From the NCBI GenBank assembly GCA_015228695.1, contig JADGDA010000150.1:1-6211 (forward strand): a stretch of 6,211 nt of DNA. The letters are read 5' to 3'. A program made the translations under genes and the position numbers. Within the stretch, counting starts at the first letter, position 1. Every line of letters starts with the position of its first letter. The stretch comes from Alphaproteobacteria bacterium (GTDB lineage Bacteria > Pseudomonadota > Alphaproteobacteria > Rhodospirillales > Rhodospirillaceae). The notes beneath the pieces are model-generated. The model was not told where the DNA came from. It saw only the letters and a program-made list of their open reading frames with translations, and searched no databases. This document shows, piece after piece, positions 1-5,326 of this stretch.

Positions 1-749
1 TGGCCGCGGCCCTGGCCGACGGCGAGACGGTCCTGGTCAACGCCGCCCGCGAGCCGGAAGTCTGCGATCTCGCCCATCTTCTGGTGGCCATGGGGGCCGA
101 CGTGTCCGGCATCGGGACCGACACCATCCGCGTGCGCGGGGTGGATCGTCTGCACGGGGCCGAATACGCGGTGGTGCCCGACCGCATCGAGGCCGGTTCC
201 TACGCCATCGCCGCCGCCATCACCCGGGGCGAGATCGAGCTGGTGGGGGCCAGGCTTGATCTTCTGGCGTCGGTGACCAAGCTGCTGACGGAGGCGGGCA
301 TCGTCGTCACTCCCACGGAAAAGGGGTTCAACGTGGATGCGTCCAACGCTGATATCCGGGGCGTGGACGTGATGACCGAGCCCTATCCGGGTTTCCCGAC
401 CGACATGCAGGCCCAGGTGATGTCGTTGATGGCGACGGCGAACGGGGCGTCGATGATCACGGAGACGATCTTCGAGAACCGGTTCATGCATGTGCCGGAA
501 CTGACGCGCATGGGGGCGCGGATCAATATCCACCGCGCCTCGTCGGCCATCGTGCGGGGGGTGCCCAAGCTGTCCGGAGCCCAGGTGATGGCGACGGACC
601 TGCGGGCGTCGATGAGTCTGGTTCTGGCGGGCCTCGCGGCCCAGGGGGAAACCATCGTCAACCGGATCTACCACCTGGACCGGGGCTATGAGCGGCTTGT
701 CGAAAAACTGGCGAGCTGCGGCGCCCGCATCGAGCGGATCAGGGATTAG
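1..749 (+). CDS. murA: MurA, UDP-N-acetylglucosamine 1-carboxyvinyltransferase (C-terminal part, 5' truncated)
   Basis: This enzyme transfers enolpyruvate from phosphoenolpyruvate to UDP-N-acetylglucosamine, the first committed step of cytoplasmic peptidoglycan precursor synthesis. The reading frame is open from base 3 and gives 248 residues, ending with TAG at 747-749. The fragment starts near residue 172 in E. coli numbering, so the N-terminal part with the catalytic Cys115 lies outside the window. Visible family signatures are NAAREPEVCDLA near the start, YPGFPTDMQAQ with the catalytic Asp (E. coli Asp305) at codon 402-404, ENRFMHVPEL, and YHLDRGYERL with the substrate-binding Arg (E. coli Arg397) at codon 681-683. 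The C-terminus GARIERIRD ends where E. coli MurA ends, so the 3' end is intact. The next gene starts 2 nt downstream. The identification is secure. An internal ATG at 84 is not the start, because homology continues upstream to the window edge. Confidence 0.97.
   Translation, partial: AAALADGETVLVNAAREPEVCDLAHLLVAMGADVSGIGTDTIRVRGVDRLHGAEYAVVPDRIEAGSYAIAAAITRGEIELVGARLDLLASVTKLLTEAGIVVTPTEKGFNVDASNADIRGVDVMTEPYPGFPTDMQAQVMSLMATANGASMITETIFENRFMHVPELTRMGARINIHRASSAIVRGVPKLSGAQVMATDLRASMSLVLAGLAAQGETIVNRIYHLDRGYERLVEKLASCGARIERIRD
741..745 (+). promoter_or_regulatory. Ribosome binding site of the PAS-GGDEF-EAL gene, inside the murA 3' end
   Basis: AGGGA lies 6 nt before the ATG at 752 and overlaps the last codons of murA. 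This supports the chosen start and is compatible with translational coupling to murA, since ribosomes finishing murA stop beside the next initiation codon. Coupling is inferred from the spacing. Confidence 0.55.
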
Positions 750-751
750 AC

Positions 752-2899
752 ATGACGCCACCTTCCGGTTTTCCGGCCGAATGGGGGGAACGCTATTTCA
801 TGTTCTCGCCATTCCTGTGCGCGGTGTGCCGGGAAGGCAAGGTCGTCATGATCAACCCGGCGGGAGTCGAACTCCTGCGCGCGGAATCGGCAGACTCCCT
901 CATCGGGACGCGGTTTGCCGATCTGCTGCATCCCGATTACGGCGACGAGCTGGGGGGAGACATCCTCGACGTCCTGGCGGAGGAGAGAGCGCCGGTTCCG
1001 GTGCGCATGGCGCGCCGGGACTGGTCGGTGGCGGACGTCCATCTCCGCTGCATCCGTGGCGGAGGGGACGACGGCGCTCTGCTCGTGATCGGCCGCGACA
1101 TCAGCGAGAATCTGAATTCCGCCCGCGCCATCCTGCGCAGCGAGACCCGCTACCGCGAGCTGGTCAACCACGCCATCGATTCGATGTTCCTCTGCTCCGA
1201 CGGAATCATCGAGTTCGTCAACCTGGCCGGGCTCCGCCTCCTGCGGATGGAGCATGCCGACGAGGTCGTCGGACGCCCGTTCTGGGACCTGCTGCAACGG
1301 GACTACAGCGACGCGATCAAGAGCGAGATCGACCAGCTCGTCCGCGACGCCGTCCAGCTTCCGGCCAAGATCGTCCTGTCCACCATGGAGATCCGCGAAG
1401 TCCTGATGGCGTTCATTCCCCTCGACCGGACCGGCTCGCGCCAGTTCATGGTCGACGCCAGGGACATCACCGACGAAAACCGGGCGGTGGCCGCCCTGCG
1501 CGCGTCGCACGACAATCTGGAGCACCAAGTCGAGGAACGCACCCGCGACCTGCGGACGGAAGTCGCCGAACGCCGCAAGGCCGAGGAACGGATCCGGCAT
1601 CAGGCCCATCATGACCTTCTCACAGGACTGCCCAACCGGAGCCAGTTTTTCGAGAGGCTCCAGCACGAGCTGGCCCGCGCGCGCGGATCGGGCGCCCGCC
1701 TTGCGTTGATGTTCATCGATCTGGACGGCTTCAAGGGCGTGAACGACACCCTGGGCCACGAGGCCGGGGACCTGCTGCTCAAGGCGGCTTCGCAGCGCAT
1801 GCTCGGGACCGTGCGCGGGTGCGACGTCGTCTCCCGCCTGGGCGGCGACGAGTTCACCGTCATCATGCCCGAGGTCGACGACAAGGCGTCCGTTGCCGCC
1901 CTGGGCCATCGCCTGATCGAATCGCTTCAACGCCCCTTCGGCCTGAAGGGCGCGACCGCGAACATTTCCGGGAGCATCGGCATCTCCCTGTTTCCCGACG
2001 ACGGAGATATGGCGGAAACCCTGCTGCACAACGCCGACGGGGCCATGTACCGGTCGAAGAAGGCCGGGAAGGGCGTCTTCACGTTCCATAGCGACGCGCT
2101 GACGCCGGTCGAACTGGACCGGATCGCCATCCGCGAATGCCTCCGCTTCGCCGTGGATCGGGATGAGCTGGACCTGTACTACATGCCCAAGATCGATCTC
2201 GTCCGCAACGTGGTGGTCGGCGTCGAGGCGCTGTTGCGGTGGAAGAGCGCGGAACTGGGGCTCGTGATGCCCAGCCGCCTGATCCCGGCCATGGTCCAGG
2301 AAGAGGACTTGAGCGACCGCGTTGCCCGTTGGGTGGTGTGCCAGGCGACCACCCAGATGCTGTTGTGGAAACGCCAGGGGTTCGGCGACGTCCGCGTCGC
2401 CATCAACCTGACCGCGCGCGAGCTGCGCATCCCCGGCTTCGTCGCGACGATCGAGCGGTGTCTCAAGGAGAAGTCGCTGGCGCCCCGGATGCTCGAAATC
2501 GAGGTGACGGAAAGTTCGATCTTCTCGGACATCCAGCACATCACCCCCGTGCTGGCATCGCTTGACACGCTTGGCGTCGGCGTCGTCATCGACAACTTCG
2601 GAACCGGGTACTCCTCCCTCCGCTACCTGCAAAAATTGCCGGTCCGGGCGGTGAAGATCGATCGCGGCGTGATCGCCAACATGGGGGAGGGCTCCGAGGA
2701 GGCCGCCGTCGTCCACGCGATCATCGCGACCGCCCACGCCTTCGGCCGCCGGGTCATCGCGGAAGGCGTCGAGACCGAGACGAAGATGCGCCGCCTCGCG
2801 GGGATGGGGTGCGACGAGGCCCAGGGCTACCTGTTCTCCACTCCCCAGCCCGCGGATGCCGCCCAGCGGTTTCTGGCCGGATGGATCTCGTCTCCGTGA
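752..2899 (+). CDS. Cytoplasmic PAS-PAS-GGDEF-EAL cyclic di-GMP turnover protein
   Basis: This 715-residue protein has no signal peptide or membrane segment. Domains in order are PAS1 (about 12-122), PAS2 (about 134-244), a charged coiled coil (about 243-285), GGDEF (about 286-445) and EAL (about 455-705). The diguanylate cyclase half looks competent: metal and substrate residues in FIDLDGF (D323) and N331/D332, an exact GGDEF signature at 364-368, and an inhibitory I-site RxxD (R355 to D358) exactly five residues before it. In the phosphodiesterase half, E492 of EAL, N552, the ExTE motif (E584 to E587), K635, E671 and Q691 are all present with the spacing of P. aeruginosa RocR. The usual DDFGTGYSS reads D614-N615-FGTGYSS, so one of two adjacent metal-binding aspartates is Asn. 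The protein may be bifunctional, or mainly a cyclase with a weakened or c-di-GMP-sensing EAL domain. The PAS ligand is unknown. The gene starts 2 nt after murA and converges with the next gene, leaving one base between stops. The family call is certain; net activity is not predictable from sequence. Confidence 0.96.
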   Translation: MTPPSGFPAEWGERYFMFSPFLCAVCREGKVVMINPAGVELLRAESADSLIGTRFADLLHPDYGDELGGDILDVLAEERAPVPVRMARRDWSVADVHLRCIRGGGDDGALLVIGRDISENLNSARAILRSETRYRELVNHAIDSMFLCSDGIIEFVNLAGLRLLRMEHADEVVGRPFWDLLQRDYSDAIKSEIDQLVRDAVQLPAKIVLSTMEIREVLMAFIPLDRTGSRQFMVDARDITDENRAVAALRASHDNLEHQVEERTRDLRTEVAERRKAEERIRHQAHHDLLTGLPNRSQFFERLQHELARARGSGARLALMFIDLDGFKGVNDTLGHEAGDLLLKAASQRMLGTVRGCDVVSRLGGDEFTVIMPEVDDKASVAALGHRLIESLQRPFGLKGATANISGSIGISLFPDDGDMAETLLHNADGAMYRSKKAGKGVFTFHSDALTPVELDRIAIRECLRFAVDRDELDLYYMPKIDLVRNVVVGVEALLRWKSAELGLVMPSRLIPAMVQEEDLSDRVARWVVCQATTQMLLWKRQGFGDVRVAINLTARELRIPGFVATIERCLKEKSLAPRMLEIEVTESSIFSDIQHITPVLASLDTLGVGVVIDNFGTGYSSLRYLQKLPVRAVKIDRGVIANMGEGSEEAAVVHAIIATAHAFGRRVIAEGVETETKMRRLAGMGCDEAQGYLFSTPQPADAAQRFLAGWISSP

Positions 2900-2900
2900 C

Positions 2901-3437
2901 CTATTTGGCCTTCGGGGACAGCTTCCAGTCCGAATAGCCCGTCCCGCCGCTCACCGGGGTCCGGCAGAAGGACATGGTCCAGGAACGCGCGCCGACCTTG
3001 GGATGGGCGAGGTCGAAGGTGAAGGCCCCCTCGCGCACCACCGGAACCCCCTCGCTGCTGGTCGCGGTGACCTTGTTGTCCACGCACTCGCCGGTCTCGG
3101 TGGTTTCGTGGCGGGTGGTCTTGGCCGAGACCGAGTAGGTCGCGTTCTTCTCCTCGGAACTGGCGTCGGAGGCCTTGCCCGGACCGCTTTCCTCCAGACT
3201 TCCCATCCGGGCCTTCACGGCCTTGAGCGCCAGTTCCTTGAAAAGGCCGCTGGTCATCCGGTTGGACGGCGCCTCCGGGGAGGCGAAAAAGGCGTCGATG
3301 TTTCCAAGAACGGACTCGACGACCTCGACAGGCAGTTTCTGTTCACGGGCCACGTCGGACACATCGCTGGCGAAAGCCGGGCCCACGGCGGACATCATCG
3401 AGACGGCGACCAGCGCCGGCACTGCACGAGCAATCAT
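2901..3437 (-). CDS. Exported (probably periplasmic) protein of unknown function
   Basis: I do not recognise this family. With the ATG at 3437 it has 178 residues. A typical Sec signal peptide is visible: a short basic start (MIAR), a hydrophobic stretch, and an AFA-SDV cleavage site after residue 23, giving a mature protein of about 155 residues. The first mature half (about 26-82) looks helical. It is followed by a Ser/Glu/Lys-rich linker (83-98) and a probably beta-rich C-terminal part (100-178) rich in Thr, Val and Gly. The only two cysteines of the mature protein, C118 and C158, could form a disulfide in the oxidising periplasm (inference). The SFCRTP and YSDWKL segments vaguely recall the C-terminal part of RT0821-type surface proteins, too weakly to name it. 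The start was chosen because GAGG sits 6 nt upstream and the signal peptide begins there. An upstream in-frame ATG at 3530 would bury the signal peptide behind 31 non-hydrophobic residues and lies upstream of the likely promoter. The gene converges with the GGDEF-EAL gene and diverges from the chemoreceptor. Confidence 0.82.
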   Translation of the reverse strand: MIARAVPALVAVSMMSAVGPAFASDVSDVAREQKLPVEVVESVLGNIDAFFASPEAPSNRMTSGLFKELALKAVKARMGSLEESGPGKASDASSEEKNATYSVSAKTTRHETTETGECVDNKVTATSSEGVPVVREGAFTFDLAHPKVGARSWTMSFCRTPVSGGTGYSDWKLSPKAK

Positions 3438-3443
3438 CCAAAA

Positions 3444-3447
3444 CCTC
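3444..3447 (-). promoter_or_regulatory. Ribosome binding site of the exported-protein gene
   Basis: GAGG on the minus strand is separated by 6 nt from the ATG at 3437. It decides the start in favour of the signal-peptide methionine rather than the upstream in-frame ATG at 3530. Confidence 0.6.
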
Positions 3448-3481
3448 GGTCTGCCTGATGGAAGGGAACAAGCTCGCCTTT

Positions 3482-3511
3482 GATCTAGAGCGGAACTCCC
3501 CGCCTTGTCAA
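3482..3511 (-). promoter_or_regulatory. Candidate sigma-70-type promoter of the exported-protein gene
   Basis: On the minus strand a perfect -35 hexamer TTGACA (3511 down to 3506) is followed after 18 nt by TAGATC (3487 down to 3482), a 3-of-6 match to the -10 consensus. Transcription would start near 3475, giving a leader of about 38 nt before the ATG at 3437. The strong -35 and suitable distance support it; the weak -10 and 18-nt spacer limit confidence. Confidence 0.5.
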
Positions 3512-3538
3512 TCGCGCCTGGATGCTTCAACAGGACCG

Positions 3539-3567
3539 TTGAGAAAGTGGGGCCGTTCGGTCAAGAT
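3539..3567 (+). promoter_or_regulatory. Candidate sigma-70-type promoter of the chemoreceptor gene
   Basis: TTGAGA (3539-3544, 5 of 6 to the -35 consensus), a 17-nt spacer and CAAGAT (3562-3567, 3 of 6, keeping the important A at position 2 and T at position 6) would start transcription near 3574, about 36 nt before the ATG at 3610. I saw no sigma-28-type flagellar promoter in this gap. The call is tentative, since such matches also occur by chance. Confidence 0.35.
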
Positions 3568-3579
3568 ACCGGCCGTGGT

Positions 3580-3595
3580 CGGGGATTCTGCCCCG
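3580..3595 (+). other. Small GC hairpin just before the chemoreceptor ribosome binding site
   Basis: CGGGG (3580-3584) and CCCCG (3591-3595) can pair around a 6-nt loop (ATTCTG), with possible wobble pairs extending the stem to 3597. The hairpin would lie in the leader and touch the GGAG at 3598-3601, so it could limit ribosome access. There is no T tract, so it is not an intrinsic terminator. Short GC stems are common in such DNA, so function is only a possibility. Confidence 0.3.
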
Positions 3596-3597
3596 GT

Positions 3598-3601
3598 GGA
3601 G
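3598..3601 (+). promoter_or_regulatory. Ribosome binding site of the chemoreceptor gene
   Basis: GGAG lies 8 nt before the ATG at 3610. It supports that start over an in-frame TTG at 3505, which would add 35 residues lacking homology-like character in front of the first membrane segment. Confidence 0.6.
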
Positions 3602-3609
3602 ACGGAACG

Positions 3610-5304
3610 ATGACCAGTCTGGGCAAGGACACCCGTATCGGAACCAAGCTGCTGGCCCTTTGCTCGGCCATGGCGGCGGTGGTCGTTCTCGTCGGCATGC
3701 TGGGTCTGAACGGGATGGAGAAGGTCGAGGCCGGGCTGTCGACCGTCTACCGGGACCGCGTCATGCCTCTCCAGCAACTGTCCGCGATTCTCGGCGGCGT
3801 CAAGACCATCGGCTCGCACAACCTCCTCCTGGCCTCGGGCCTCAGCCGGGACCCGCCGGAAACCTTCCGGTCGATCGCCGAGGAAGGCCGGCGCATCGAC
3901 GAGACGTGGAAGGCGTACATATCCACCTATCTGACGCCGGAGGAGAAGGCCCTGGCGGAGACCTTCGAAAAGCGCCTGACCGCCTACTGGACGGCATGGG
4001 AATCCTGGAGCCGGGACGTGAAGGACGGCTTCGACCGGGCCAGGATCGTCGCCGACTGGACGTCCGCCATCGCCCCTCTCGACGGAAAGCTCGTCGAAAC
4101 CCTGACGCTCCTGGAGGACCTACAGGCCCGCGTCGCCGGGGAGGAGCATCGGAAGGCGGAAGGGATCTATGCCGACAGCCGGCTGGAAGCCTATCTGATC
4201 GGGGGGGTGGGGCTGGCGGGTTCCGTTCTTCTGGCCTGGGTCATCGTCCTGTCGATCACCTCCGCGATCGCCGAGACGACGTCCGTGATGGGGCGGCTGG
4301 CGCTCGGGGACACCTCGGTCGAGGTCGGCGGCCGGGACCGTCACGACGAGGTCGGCGATATCAGCCGCGCCGTCCAGGTGTTCAAGGATAACGCCATCCG
4401 GATCGAGCGCCTCACCGCCGAGGCGGAAGCGGCGAAGAAACAGGCGGATATCGACAAGAAAAAGGCGATGGACAAAATGGCCGACTCCTTCGAGGCCGAC
4501 GTCAAGGCCATCGTCGAGGCGGTTGCCTCCGCCGCCGCCGAAATGGAGGCCACCGCCGGGTCGATGTCGGCCATTTCGGAGCAGACCAGCCGGCAGGCGA
4601 CCTCCGTCGCCGCCTCCGCCGAACAGGCTTCCGCCAATGTCCAGACCGTCTCCGCCGCCGCCGAGGAACTGACCTCCTCCATCGCCGAAATCGGACGTCA
4701 GGTCTCCCAGGCGGCCACGGTCTCCCGCGAGGCCATGACCCAGGCCCGCCACACCGACGGCACGGTGCAGGGGCTGGCCGTCGCCGCCGACCGCATCGGC
4801 GAGGTGGTGAAGCTGATCAACGACATCGCGAGCCAGACCAATCTTCTCGCGCTCAACGCCACCATCGAGGCCGCGCGGGCCGGGGACGCCGGAAAGGGCT
4901 TCGCCGTCGTGGCCAACGAGGTCAAGAACCTCGCCAACCAGACCGGAAAGGCGACGGAAGATATTTCGCGGCAGATCGGGGCCGTGCAGAGCGCCACCCG
5001 GGATGCCGTCGACGCCATCCGCGCGATTGCCGGGACCATCTCCGCGGTCAGCGAAATCTCCTCCGCCATCGCCTCCGCCGTCGAGGAACAGGGGGCCGCG
5101 ACCCGGGAGATCGCCCGCAACGTCGATCAGGCGGCCGAGGGCACCAAGGATGTGTCGCTCAACATTTCCGGCGTCACCACGGCCGCCGACGAGGCCGGGC
5201 AGGCATCGGGGCAGGTGCTGAGCGCCGCGGGCGAGCTTTCCCGGCAGTCGGCGGCCCTGCGGATGCAGGTCGACCGCTTCATCGCGCGCGTCCGCGCCGC
5301 TTAA
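3610..5304 (+). CDS. Methyl-accepting chemotaxis protein with a four-helix-bundle type sensor domain
   Basis: This inner-membrane chemoreceptor should control CheA through CheW in response to an unknown periplasmic signal. It has 564 residues: a short cytoplasmic N-terminus, TM1 (14-33), a periplasmic region of about 160 residues (34-193), TM2 (194-215), HAMP (about 216-268) and a long cytoplasmic signalling hairpin (about 290-560). The periplasmic part is predicted helical, with YRDRVMPLQQL after TM1 and YLTPEEKAL in the middle, as in 4HB_MCP sensor domains. The hairpin tip is strongly conserved (SQTNLLALNATIEAARAGD, then GKGFAVVANEVKNLA), with E420 and R423 matching the trimer-contact residues of E. 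coli Tsr (E385, R388). Likely methylation pairs are E352/E353 and E492/E493, the latter followed by Q494. HAMP has its DEVG motif (246-249), but the usual proline after TM2 is Ala219. There is no C-terminal NWETF-like CheR tether. A run of seven G lies at 4201-4207. The start at 3610 is set by the GGAG and by the position of TM1. trpB follows after 22 nt. Confidence 0.96.
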   Translation: MTSLGKDTRIGTKLLALCSAMAAVVVLVGMLGLNGMEKVEAGLSTVYRDRVMPLQQLSAILGGVKTIGSHNLLLASGLSRDPPETFRSIAEEGRRIDETWKAYISTYLTPEEKALAETFEKRLTAYWTAWESWSRDVKDGFDRARIVADWTSAIAPLDGKLVETLTLLEDLQARVAGEEHRKAEGIYADSRLEAYLIGGVGLAGSVLLAWVIVLSITSAIAETTSVMGRLALGDTSVEVGGRDRHDEVGDISRAVQVFKDNAIRIERLTAEAEAAKKQADIDKKKAMDKMADSFEADVKAIVEAVASAAAEMEATAGSMSAISEQTSRQATSVAASAEQASANVQTVSAAAEELTSSIAEIGRQVSQAATVSREAMTQARHTDGTVQGLAVAADRIGEVVKLINDIASQTNLLALNATIEAARAGDAGKGFAVVANEVKNLANQTGKATEDISRQIGAVQSATRDAVDAIRAIAGTISAVSEISSAIASAVEEQGAATREIARNVDQAAEGTKDVSLNISGVTTAADEAGQASGQVLSAAGELSRQSAALRMQVDRFIARVRAA

Positions 5305-5326
5305 CACCATCCGGGTATCCGCAACG

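Noticed and set aside
688..1614. A 308-codon plus-strand open frame overlapping murA and the GGDEF-EAL gene
   Set aside because: The product is Arg/Pro/Gly-rich, the usual out-of-frame signature of G+C-rich genes. The in-frame PAS domains account for the region.
746..2737. A 663-codon open frame on the minus strand opposite the GGDEF-EAL gene
   Set aside because: Its product is a low-complexity mix rich in Asp, Gly, Gln, Val and His with no recognisable motif. It mirrors a plus-strand gene with complete catalytic motifs; long antisense frames are expected in G+C-rich DNA.
2900..2960. Possible bidirectional terminator between the convergent genes
   Set aside because: No stable stem followed by a T or A tract is present, and the sequence is fully used by the coding end of the exported protein.
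3438..3530. A 31-residue N-terminal extension of the exported protein from the ATG at 3530
   Set aside because: It would hide the signal peptide, has no better ribosome binding site, and begins upstream of the likely promoter.
3505..3609. A 35-residue N-terminal extension of the chemoreceptor from the TTG at 3505
   Set aside because: The extension is Gly/Pro-rich with no membrane or receptor character, and the ATG at 3610 has a good ribosome binding site.
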